This document shows positions 54,179-64,000 of a DNA stretch of 64,000 bases, piece by piece. Below the pieces are notes generated by a model. The model was given only the letters and a program-made list of their open reading frames with translations. It searched no databases and was not told the origin of the DNA. Made by a program: the position numbers and the translations under genes. Position 1 is the stretch's first letter, and every line of letters starts with the position of its first letter. Origin of the DNA: Leuctra nigra (lineage: Eukaryota > Arthropoda > Insecta > Plecoptera > Leuctridae); assembly GCA_934045905.1 (NCBI GenBank), contig OW203763.1:39648724-39712723 (forward strand), written 5' to 3'.

Positions 54179-54436
54179 GTAAGAACACCAGTCGAATACA
54201 TAATACAGCGTTTAGTTAATTCCAAAACTCAATACTATTAAGTAAAAAATTCTAAGTAGGTACTTTTCACTTATGCTCTCTCTCTAGGTGACACTATTTA
54301 CCGTATTAACTCGTATATAAGACGCACTCGTGTATAAGACGCACCCTTGTTTTGAGAAGTCTATTTTAAGTAAACACTTAGCATGCGTGTATAAGACGCA
54401 GTAAAATGATGAAAAACATTGTGTATTTGTATACAT

Positions 54437-55165
54437 GATACAAAAACAAAAACTTGTAAAAAAAACTGCCAAGCACCTTCCCACTTAAAACAATTGAGAT
54501 CTTAAAGAAGGGCCAAGCAATAATATATTGTTTAAACATTTTCGCACTTAAAATTCGTGAAATCATTTCGCCCAGTTACTGCCGCCAAGCACAACACTAT
54601 AAACCTAACGTTGTGTCCAAATTGAAGAATAAAATCTAAGTGAACCATCATTGTAAACTTAAACAAATTTTAAAAATTAAAAACGACCTAAAAAATAAAT
54701 TTAAAATCGAAATTAAAAAAATTAAAAATAAAGCTAGGCGCATTGTGACATAAGGCAACATAAGAAAGAAGATGACGATAAAGGAGCCGAAGAAAGACAG
54801 AAAGTAGGAAGAAGATAGAAGAAGTCTACAATATGGTCGGTGCAAATTCAATGCGCCAAGCTTTATTTTTAATTTTTTTAATTTCGATTTTAAATTTTTT
54901 TTAAGTCGTTTTTAATTTTTATAATTTTGTTAAAGTTTACAATGATGGTTCACTTAGATTGTATTCTTCAAATTTGGACACAACATTAGGTTTTTAGTGT
55001 TGTGCTTGGCGGCAGTAACTGGGCGAAATGATTTCACGAATTTTAAGTGCGAAAATGTTTAAACAATATATTATTGCTTGGCCCTTCTTTTAGATCTCAT
55101 TTGTTTTAAGTGGGAAGGTGATTGGCAGTTTTTTTTACAAGTTTTGTTTTTGTACAACATGTCAT
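54437..55165. mobile_element. Palindromic repeat, arms about 315 bp
   Basis: The left arm from TACAAAAACAAAAACTTG (54437 to about 54750) pairs with the right arm 54850-55165 ending CAAGTTTTGTTTTTGTAC; the spacer is about 100 bp and rich in GAAGAAAGACAG. A one-armed copy is at 26955-27372. Just upstream, GTATATAAGACGCACTCGTG words (54312-54400) belong to another common repeat. Confidence 0.8.
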
Positions 55166-55803
55166 ATGGGGTATAAGTTTATAGCAGCTTTCACTGTTCA
55201 TTAAGTGTTACCTATCATTACAGTTAACGCCAACAACGTCACTTCTTGTCTAAAGTTTTCTGTTTTTCTTTCAATAGTTCCGAAGTTGGTATAACGAAAG
55301 GGTTGAATTTGAGTTATCTCAAATTATAATTTGTTAAAAGTTCCCAACTTTGAGTCATGTGAATAACGTAAATTGTACGTGTATTGTTCCGGTGTAGACC
55401 GGAATTTGTGCGTTCATCTCGTACTACATATTTGTCGCTACTTGGTAAACTGAAAGGTACACGAAAGATAGATGATTGCAAGTGCGTTTCCTCATTTTTA
55501 AATTCTCCCAAGTTCACTTTTTTATGTCATATAAACTCAATTGGTAAAGCGTGTAGGCTTACAGATGTTTACAACACATTTTAAATAAAATCCGGATGGT
55601 CTTTGGAAGGCAATGTAACTTAAAAGGAACTTAGTTAAGATTAACTAGCTGAGCCACCTGGTGTTTATAGTGCTGGTGGGAAGGAGTATGACGGGTGATG
55701 AAATTTACGCTACCCGCCTTACTCGCCTATGTATGTACACGGATAGCATGGGCCGGCCTATACCTGGAATCTCCACCTCTTTGCCTCTCCCTGACAGGTC
55801 AAC

Positions 55804-55893
55804 TTAAGGATATTACAGCAGCTCGGCGGCGAGAGTTAGCTCGCGTCTGAGCGTGAAACCAATGTTATAAATTGCTCGTTCAAGAAAAATATT
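55804..55893. repeat. Left member of a long-range inverted repeat
   Basis: About 90 bp starting TAAGGATATTACAGCAGCTC and ending GTTCAAGAAAAATATT is repeated inverted at 62083-62172. The pair could be the ends of a 6.4-kb element; the interior contains several other elements and no transposase that I can see. Confidence 0.7.
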
Positions 55894-56357
55894 CGTCATA
55901 ACAAAGCTCAAATAGGTTCAAATAACGCCAAACATATTAAGGAAGACAGTGAACCCTCTTAATTGCAGATATTCATTTCCGTTTAAAAGTTACGAATTAA
56001 ATTTGAAAAAGTTTAGACACAGTTTTATGGCAATACCATTCAACATAGCGAGATGCTTTCACAAGCAGGATGAAGGTCGTACAACCACCGAAAAAGTTAC
56101 AAGAGGAAATTAATTTAAAAAAATCCTCTGAAATACAGCAAGCGTTTTAGTGAAAAGTCGTATTTTTTACGGAAAATTCACAGACTGATATCGGCGCTCT
56201 GAATCGGTAATGCGGTCAGATAGTGAAGTTTGAAAACCTGTAACAGCCCGGGGCATGGAGACAAGTATTGCTCGATATCTACCTCGCAATCAAAACAAAC
56301 AATCAAATAACCTTTAACCTTTAAGAATTAACCTTTAAAGGTTAACCTTTAACCTTT

Positions 56358-56694
56358 AACCGAACCTTTAAGAATATTTGTTTTAGAACCGGAACCCGAA
56401 CCTTTATTAATAAAGGTTCGGGTCCCTGATTATAATGAATTAAATAAAATGTAAAATAAATATACAGTGTCCTGAGAATCAACTTCCCGACACAAGGTCC
56501 TAATGAATTATATGCTTTACTAGCGCATTTGTGAGTGATTGTGATTTGTTTTGATTGTTTTGAAACAATCGGATTCTCAGGACACTGTATATTTATTTTA
56601 CATTTTATTTAATTCATTATAATCAGGGACCCGAACCTTTATTAATAAAGGTTCGGGTTCCGGTTCTAAAACAAATATTCTTAAAGGTTCGGTT
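56358..56694. repeat. Inverted repeat with 123-bp arms
   Basis: Arms 56358-56480 and 56572-56694 are near-perfect complements. They include GGTTCGGGTCCCTGATTATA and ACAGTGTCCTGAGAATC. The right arm spans the junction between host DNA and the left end of the hAT element at 56624, including its target duplication. Confidence 0.85.
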
Positions 56695-57315
56695 CCGGTT
56701 CCTGCATAAAGGTTCCGGTTCTCAAATTTTAAATCAAAATATTATAAAACTTCAGTATTACCTATGTCAAATTTAATGGAATTATTGGATTTGGATTTTG
56801 TCCTATGAATGCAAGCACAAGTGTGGCAGTGTCTGTATAAAATTCACAGGATAGTGCGCAGAAAAAAATATCAGAAGAGACTGTATAGGCTGCAATGTTC
56901 TCCATAAGACAACGTAAACATTCATTTTTCCTGAGTTATCATATTCAAATTGTCGGCATCACACTAGTCAGATTCAAAATTGAAAACTCGAGCAGCGGTA
57001 GTAAAATTAAGAATTATTGTTTCTTATCAAGAATTAAAAATTTCTACAAAAAATACATACCTATTGGAAATTTTATCAAAAAATAAACTTTATACAACTT
57101 TGTAAATAATATTATATCCAAGTGATATACATGATTTTTTTATTAAAAGAAGGAACCTTAAAGAACCTTTAAGAACCTTTAAGAACCTAATTGATTATAA
57201 AGGTTCGGGTTCCGGTTCCGGTTCTTTGGAAAAAAAGTATAACGGTTCCGGTTCTGGTTCCGAAATTATAAAGGTTCATACCGGTTCTAGGTTCCGGTTC
57301 CGGTTCGGGTCCCTG
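56624..57315. mobile_element. hAT MITE rich in GGTTCCGGTTC
   Basis: A 692-bp element with ends CAGGGACCCGAACC and GGTTCGGGTCCCTG, flanked by a perfect 8-bp duplication ATTATAAT (56616-56623, 57316-57323). Both subterminal parts contain tandem GGTTCCGGTTC and CTTTAAGAAC words. Non-coding. Confidence 0.88.
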
Positions 57316-57323
57316 ATTATAAT

Positions 57324-59280
57324 AATTATTTTAAACAATTCATAAAATATATTTTATTTGATAGTAACTAATCAACAAAGTTTCTAACGTCAGCTAGTTA
57401 AATTTAGTTAAAATTAAATTAATTTCAATTTTTTTTTTTTAATTTAAAAATTAATTTGAATTGTTTTAAAACTTTATTTCGAACTTAAGTTCAAATTTAA
57501 TTTAATTCAATGAAGGTATGTGTTTGTATAAATGTTATGAATTTTATGTATGAATTTTTTTCTTTCGAATTTTATTGTATGTCAGGTTTCCCCTTGGCGT
57601 TTTCCACTGGCCGCACTATGTTTGCACTGAAATGACGTCACCATAAAATACTCAATACAGATTTCAAACTGAGTGCAGAACTAGCGGAAATCACCATTAG
57701 CAAAATCATTTTTTTAATGAACTTCCTTAGATGTATTGAACCTTGATGGTTTTTGGAAGCTATGTATAATATATTTATCTTTTTTTAAAGTAATCGTTCG
57801 GGTTTCTAAAAATTTTCTGTGGTGGGTGTTTCATACAGTTTCTGATATAGACATATGTTTTGAAAAATGTTAAATCTCATGTGTACCATTCTATCTCACT
57901 TTTACTGCGAGTAAACCGACCCTTTCGTGACGTCTTAAGAGGGGACCAGTCAACCGCACTTCATTGGGGGTAGGGCAACTCGCTACCTGCACAGGCTCGT
58001 ATTCCGGGGAAATTAATTATTCTCAGAAATCTGTAAATATCTCTTGCTTTTTGTCAACGTTACTAAGTACAAAATGTTCAGTTCTTATCTTTCATAGTTA
58101 GCAGAAGGTTTGTTAATTATTATTTATTTGTCTTGTGTTCAGAGATTCTTAGCACACCGACATGCTTATTATGTAGCTTTATTCCTGATATTCGCGATTA
58201 TCAGTTTCTCTTCGGATTTTAAGATCGTGTGTGTAAAGTACTCGCTTTTATTTGTTATTCTTGTGACAAGGGTAATTGTAATTGTCGAATTGTAAGAAGA
58301 GATTACAATTCAATGGTGTCACAAGTATATCGCGAAGTTTCCTATAAAGACAAATATCTCCAGCTTTACAAGAAATGGATGCACAATTTAAAACGAGAAT
58401 AATTTGTGCGAATTTTAATTCGGCAATTTCATGATTTTCTTCACTGGTGTACTTTGGTTCATATCTATACGGATGATTTCCAGACAGTAAAAATAAGTAT
58501 TGGTTACACTATTTGTATCGCACTTAAAAACACTTGGGCAAACTTACCGCCAACTACAGGGAAACGTTGCAATTACAGTATTGAACGATATTTATAGATA
58601 TTTATATAAACCATTATTGAACTGATTTTTGAATTATTGAATGGGAAATATCAAATCATAACAAATACTCCCCCCGTACGGCCCGTTGAACTCCCCCGCC
58701 TAGACAGCTGGACGCGTCTACCTGTGCAGGCGAGCTACCCTCTTAACACGTCACAGCTCGGACTAATAGCCAGTCAGGAAATCGCGCAATGCTCGTGATC
58801 CATGGGAGATGGATTTTTTTCTTTTTTTATATGAATTAGAATTGAATGTGGTTATCTATTAAGACTTGCTAGAAGGTAAACTGAACTATTCCTTTAAGAG
58901 CTGTCATATAATTTACATTGATTTTTTCCCCTGAAGATGTGGCTTCCCGTCTTTCATTATACTAATCCGTGGAATATTCAGATGTAGGTATGTATACATT
59001 TGTTATGATATAATTATTGGTAATATCCAGTAACAACAATAAATTTCCTATAAAATTTTATGAAATTTAAATTTTCTTGAAAACCATAGTAGGTACTTTG
59101 TTTGATTAAAAAATATTTACTTTTTGATAAAACTTCCATAACATAAACTGTCCTTACATTTTCAACCAATTCATGCTCAACTTATTGAGAACGTTTTTCT
59201 TTATTGTTTAAAATTGTATTTCAAATTAATTGGTGAAATTTACGAAAACGTATTTTTGAATACACTCATACAACAAAGCA
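57324..59280. other. MAST intron 15, mixed repeats, no exon
   Basis: AT-rich, with two GC-richer patches at about 57915-58010 and 58670-58800 sharing words (TTAAGAGGG, CTACCTG-GCAGG). They may be arms of an eroded element. A THAP-like relic lies between them. No further MAST exon was recognised. Confidence 0.4.
58336..58403 (+). pseudogene. THAP-domain relic
   Basis: One frame reads KDKYLQLYKKWMHNLKRE and then a stop, resembling the middle of a THAP domain and the equivalent stretch KDKSPELYKEWLHKINRA of the ORF at 46970. Upstream, K-FP-like codons are out of frame. Probably a decayed relative of the element at 46486-47518. Confidence 0.4.
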
Positions 59281-59299
59281 GAGTTGCTTCATGATCAAG

Positions 59300-59365
59300 A
59301 TACCCTGACAAATTGAGCAAAGCGCTTCTCATTGAGGACGGCCGGGTTCAATTTTCGTCGTTGGC
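59300..59365 (+). repeat. Possible tRNA-derived SINE head
   Basis: TTGAGCAAAGCGCTTCTC (A-box-like) followed by GCCGGGTTCAATTTTC (B-box-like) at tRNA-like spacing. No cloverleaf closes. The 106-codon open frame starting here has no recognised homology and is not called as a gene. Confidence 0.35.
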
Positions 59366-60267
59366 ATTATTCCCGATTAGGTTCCTAGGGAATATCAGCA
59401 GTTTAGAACATTATGATGACAATGAAATTATTCTCGCACTCTTGAAGCATAAATCAACCAAGCTCCTACAGCATCCCAAATCACCCTTCAATGATTCTCT
59501 CGTCATGTGTTTCATACTTCTTTTTTGGGATCAACGCATCAAATTATTATTAAATTTTGCCCCGTTAGTGAATTATGGCATGTTAATAATTCAGGGAGCA
59601 GATTCTATGTATGTTATATTCAATTCATTTTAATTGAAGACACTTACAATAAAAAACATTTTCCTGTCACCAATATTAGTTAGTTAATTGCTATACTCTC
59701 TCTTGACGGCTGTAACAGTACAAATGTGAAGTTGTGATAAAAAATTTAACTTGTGAAATGTATAAATTAACGCAAAATATGACCACGCCAAAGAAACAAA
59801 AGTAGACGCTCTCTCAATAATTCATTCATTTAGTAGACACAATTGCAATATGAATATTTTTCTGTCGTCAATATTAGTAAGTTAATTCTAAGACAGCATA
59901 TACAATCTATTATGACGGTTGCGATAAAACACTTAGGCATGTTTGTTTCACACATTCATTCATTCCTTCATTCGTCACAAACCAATGATGTTGTTTGTTA
60001 CTACTGTTAGTGGTTAGCAAAGGTCACGTAATTGCTCGACAGGTATTGATGTTTGATGCGATAAGGCTCACTCCACCCTACCCCTTATATTTCGCAGCCT
60101 GGGGCTAAATCTCCTACTTTTACATGCACAAAAGTCATGTTCATATTTCGCGGTCGAAAACGGATGTACTGCCATCTACTGAGCCAGAACGTTATTACTA
60201 GACCTGTCATAATATCCTTAATGTTTACATTTGTTTGTTCATGGCAAATTGATTGTACATTGACAAT

Positions 60268-60960
60268 CATTATTAGAGTCCAATGAGTATAATATTAAAA
60301 GAGTAGCTATGTAATCGTTGAATGTATTCGGATTAACATTTTGAATATATACACAAGGTTAAACATTTTTTAAATAAAGAAAAAGATAAAAAAAATAAAA
60401 CGTTTGTTACGGGGATCGAACCCGGCAACGCCGTGATCGAAGTCACTTGCCTCATGTGACCGAGCCAATTCGCACACTGAAATATTAACCTGTGTAGTAT
60501 ATCAAAGAAGAAAGGTGGACCGTGAAACAACGTGCGCAATTTCTGTTTCCCTGATATCTTCACTGTTCACGATGGCAACCGGCGTGCCGCGATGGCTATG
60601 TTTCTGTCTATTGATGATCTTCACATCATCCATTGGTAGTCTCATTTATTAAAAATGTATCCAGGAATCATCGCTTATACAAATTAAAAAGGAATAATAG
60701 GAAAAAAAAGTTTTTTTTTGGGACCGGGAATCGAACACGGTAAGCCTGTGTCGAAGCAAGCTGCCTTAGACAACTGTGCTATATAGGCCGACGGACAGCG
60801 AAGCTGCTGTGTTGATAGATAAAGAGGAAGAGCGGAACGCTAAATATTGATAATTTTCCACTTCCGGTTTGAAATTTTTGTTTTTTCTTGAAGTGGAGTG
60901 TCTAGCAATACATTGTCTTTAATGTTGCCAAATTTCAAAACTTTCGATGGACCCGTTTGA
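60268..60960 (-). mobile_element. tRNA-like SINE block, repeat A
   Basis: On the minus strand two tRNA-like heads occur. That at about 60411-60480 has A box TGGCTCGGTCACATGAGG and a perfect B box GGTTCGATCCC. That at about 60718-60790 has the B-box-like GTGTTCGATTCCC. Each is joined to a shared body (AGAGCGGAACG, CACTTCCGGTT, CTTGAAGTGGAGTGTCTAGC on the plus strand). Not functional tRNA: acceptor stems do not pair. Direct repeat of 63310-64000. Confidence 0.65.
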
Positions 60961-61224
60961 CTTTTAAAATATTTAAAATTTAAAATTGTAATAAAATTGC
61001 TATAAGGTAACATTTCGTCTGTAAAATGCCAACAATAACATTTTGTCAATCAAACGGTTTTGGTATTCTTCCAATAGTTCCCAAGTAAGTTTGGTATTTG
61101 ATATTTCATTTTGACAATTTAAAAGTTTTGAACGCCTATTTGAGCCTTTTTCTAGTTTAGTAACTGCGAGCCCCCAAAATTCTGTTTTGACCACGAATTG
61201 TTTTATTATTGCAACTTATAACGT

Positions 61225-61625
61225 TTATTGTCAAATAATTATTATAATCCATATAAGTTAAATATTCAAAGTGTACCTAAAGTAAGCGTTGAATGCATAT
61301 CGGATTATCATTTTGAACACTTATCCTTGAACGCCAAAATGAAGGAAGTAAATAAAAAAAAATAAAAATAGCCCTTCGTGGAATCGAACTCACGACCACC
61401 AGGAATACAATCGTAGCTAGCACTTGCCTACAGTGAATGCGCTAGTGAGACGAACAATGTCTGCAGCAGCTGTGTTCTACCTCAAAGAGGAAGAGCGGAA
61501 CATAAATATTGATAATTTCACTACTTCCGGTGAGAAATGTTTGGTTTTTCTTGAAGTGGAGTGTCTAGCAATGTATTGTCTTTAATGTTGCCAATTTTCA
61601 AAACTCTAGATGGACCCGTTTGACT
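61225..61625 (-). mobile_element. tRNA-like SINE block, diverged copy
   Basis: Shares GTTGAATGCATATCGGATTA-type sequence, the tRNA-like head on the minus strand (about 61368-61450, B box AGTTCGATTCC) and the body with GAAGAGCGGAAC and GAAGTGGAGTGTCTAGCAAT. More diverged than the copies at 60268 and 63310. Confidence 0.6.
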
Positions 61626-62082
61626 TTTATAAAATTTAAAATTGTAATAACTTCACTTCCGGTTAAAATTTTTCATCGATTTTTGTAAAAGAGAGCATGA
61701 GGAGTTAATGTCTATGATTCTGCCAAATTTCAACTCTCTAGACTGAAAGATGCGACCTGTAGATGAGAGCAATCGTAGAGACGTGGGCAGTAACTAACTA
61801 ACTAACTAGCTGAAAGTGTGATTTTAACATGATTCAGGCCCAATTTTCACCCTGAAGGGATGATCGCAGCCCTTTAAAATTAGGTAGGTGTTGTCAGGTG
61901 GCTAAATATACCCGATAACTATGGTTTTTAACTTCCATTTCAAACTGCGTCTATGTGAGCCGATACCCCGAAATCACCACTTAAGCCGTTGCTGTATAAG
62001 TCTCTGGAAGTAAGCTCGCCGTTTATAAAAAGTAGACCTCGTAAAAGACGGTTCTTGGCAGCGTCGAGCTATCGCCCGACTA

Positions 62083-62172
62083 GATATTTTTCTTGAACGA
62101 GCAATTAATAACATTGGTTTCACGCTCAGACGCGAGCTAACTCTCTCCGCCGAGCTGCTGTAATATCCTTAA
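62083..62172. repeat. Right member of the long-range inverted repeat
   Basis: Begins ATATTTTTCTTGAACGAGCA and ends GCTGCTGTAATATCCTTA, the complement of 55804-55893 with a few changes. The word TAATATCCTTAATGTTTAC also occurs at about 60207-60226. Confidence 0.7.
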
Positions 62173-62689
62173 TGTTTACCTTTGTTCATGGCAAATACGA
62201 TCGATGTCCATTTATTGTTGTTGTTGTCTTCTTCTATAGGTACTTGTATACAGTTAGTTATCTAACTTGCATTTTAATTAGTCTACTGATCTTATATAGT
62301 GATTATTATATTGTTTTGTGATGTTGCTGTGGAAGATAATATTTTCATATTTTCAAACCAGGAAACTACTTCGTGCTATTGCCTATACTTGAAGAATATT
62401 ATTGTATTGCCAATTTAAACAAGCCAGACCACTTCCGTACATAACGTTCGCATCAAAACCAATGTTTATTTCATTAGTGTCAGATTAGGAGGAACATCAT
62501 TTTCAGGTTTATTTATTTCCATTAAACAATGTCACTTGATGAGACTTTGACTCACAGTTTGGAAATAAATCATGATAATTTAAAAGCGTTTTTTTATTCT
62601 AACTTTTTAACGTAGGCATTGTTGGATGATGAAATGAAATTTAAATCTCTCATACCCACAGATTTCCATTAAATGTTTTACACACCTAT

Positions 62690-63245
62690 AAATACACCTT
62701 GCATGGACCCTTTAGTGTAGTTTTTTGTTTATTGTAACCGAGCTGAAGATTGACAGATTACAACATCTGAAATAATGAAATAATTTTGACTAAGTTGTGA
62801 ACACCTAATATACCTAGTAATGGAGCCATTTTGTGTGGTTTCTTGTTTCGTAACTGAACCATCAAGATTGACAAATTACCATAATTAAAATAATAAAATT
62901 TATTTTAGAAACTTAAAGTTGTGATCACGTAATGGATGCACGTAATGGAGCCTTTTTGTGTGGTTTCTTGTTTCGTGTTATTCTTGTTTCTTGTTGAGCC
63001 ACCAATATTGACAAATTAACTCTATTTTAAATAATGAAATAAGTGTGACAAATGAAAAGTTGTAAACACCTAATACACTGAATATTAGTAATGGAGCCTT
63101 TACTGAATTTTACTATTTACTTAATTAACTGAATTTTACATAATTTAATAATTCTGACAAATTAAAAGCTGTGACACCCTAATGCACCCAGTAATGGAGC
63201 CTTTTTTGTGTGGTTTCTAGTTTTGTAACTGAGCCACCAAGATTC
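62690..63245. repeat. Degenerate tandem repeat, unit about 110-130 bp, about 5 copies
   Basis: Each unit contains GTAATGGAGCC, TTTTGTGTGGTTTCTTGTTT, an AACTGAGCCACCAAGATTGA-like segment, GACAAATTA and CACCTAAT. Identity between units is about 70-80 percent by eye. No coding signal. Confidence 0.75.
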
Positions 63246-63309
63246 TGTTGATTAGCATGACCACGAATTGTTTTATTGCACAACTTTACGTACAACGTGT
63301 ACAACAAAT

Positions 63310-64000
63310 TATTATTATAGTCCAATGAGTATAATATTAAAAAGAGTAACTATGTAATCGTTGAATGTATTCGGATTAACATTTTGAATATATACGTAAG
63401 AAGGTTAAACATTTTTTAAGTAAATAAAAAGATAAAAAATAAAACGATTGTTACGGGGATCGAACCCGTCAACGCCGTGTTCGAAGTCTCATGCCTCATG
63501 TGATCGAGCCAATTCGCCACACAGAAACCAAAGCAGTCTGTATCGTATCAAAGAAGAATAGCGGAACGTAAAACGACGTGCGAGTATATTCTGTTCTTCA
63601 GTGTTCGCGATGGCAACTGGAGTGCCGCGATTGCGATGTTTCGGTCTATTAATGATCTTCACAGCATCCCTGGACCTCTCATTTGAATACATATCCATAT
63701 AGGTATCATCGCTTATACAAATTAAAAAATAATATTTGAAAAAAAAAGTTTTCCGGGATCGGGAATCGAACGCATTATGCAGAAGTCGAAGCCAGCTGCC
63801 TTCCTAACATGAGCTATCAGTCCGATGGGAATTAGAGCCGCTGTTTAGTGTATCAAAGAAGAAGGGCGGAACGTAAATAATGATAATTTCTCCACTTCCG
63901 GTTTAAATTTTTTATTTTTTTTCTTGAAGTGGAGTGTCTAGCAATACATTGTCTTTAATGATGCTAAATTTCAAAACTCTCGGTGGACCCGTTTGATTTT
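63310..64000 (-). mobile_element. tRNA-like SINE block, repeat B, continues past window
   Basis: Matches 60268-60960 along its length, about 3.04 kb downstream in the same orientation, including both tRNA-like heads (about 63451-63521 with B box GGTTCGATCCC; about 63753-63826). The open frame at 63489-63698 is within this repeat and not a gene. Confidence 0.7.

Noticed and set aside
59313..59633. A 106-codon open frame as a gene
   Set aside because: No recognised domain, no splice context, repeat-rich surroundings, and a tRNA-like head at its start.
60411..63830. Possible tRNA genes on the minus strand
   Set aside because: A and B boxes are present, but acceptor stems do not pair and the modules are repeated with shared non-tRNA bodies, so they are SINE heads.

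Overview
This is a eukaryotic, intron-rich, AT-rich window. It is almost certainly arthropod and most likely insect. The evidence is two conserved animal genes with GT-AG introns of 0.1 to 14 kb, many hAT-type and foldback transposons, two 5S-rRNA-derived SINEs, non-LTR retrotransposons, and frequent runs of the GTAGGTACCTACC kind seen in several insect orders. I could not fix the order; a hemipteran is a guess. There is one 200-base assembly gap (21273-21472).

Both host genes lie on the plus strand. Gene 1 (1866-19680, seven coding exons, 445 codons plus stop, every splice phase consistent) is a complete Atg4 of the ATG4C/D type, the cysteine protease that processes and delipidates Atg8. Gene 2 starts at 24028 and runs off the right edge. 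It is a MAST (microtubule-associated serine/threonine) kinase, orthologue of Drosophila drop out. Fifteen coding exons give 1018 codons and contain the MAST N-terminal domain, a complete AGC kinase domain and the first part of the PDZ domain. The last visible exon ends at 54178 and the following intron exceeds 9.8 kb. I see no functional link between the two genes; they are simply neighbours.

Most of the rest is mobile DNA. Atg4 intron 1 holds a 9-bp-TSD MITE just upstream, a hAT MITE and an element built from the palindrome AAGATCTTG. Atg4 intron 2 holds a 5S SINE, a 2.4-kb foldback element and a LINE 3' end. Intron 4 holds a hAT MITE inside an older foldback. Intron 6 holds a palindromic MITE with a 578-bp tandem duplication and a hAT element carrying a 5S SINE. 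MAST intron 1 holds a hAT element full of GC-rich repeats. MAST intron 2 (13.9 kb) holds second copies of three of the Atg4-intron families. One of these copies is an 8.1-kb, three-level nest: hAT, then a foldback, then a full-length LINE whose ORF2 is an uninterrupted 998 codons. MAST intron 4 has a TIR element with a LINE relic. Intron 7 has a hAT-like element holding a TTAA-flanked element with a THAP-domain ORF. The final 9.8 kb is repeats: palindromes, a hAT element, tRNA-like SINE modules and minisatellite.

No CRISPR, rRNA gene, genuine tRNA gene or viral gene was recognised. The most unusual material is the set of foldback elements. Their arms are inverted copies of the C-terminal coding part of uncharacterised transposon proteins, and the spacer encodes a more central part. 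The LINE ORF1 is also notable because the segment around its esterase nucleophile motif is present three times in tandem.
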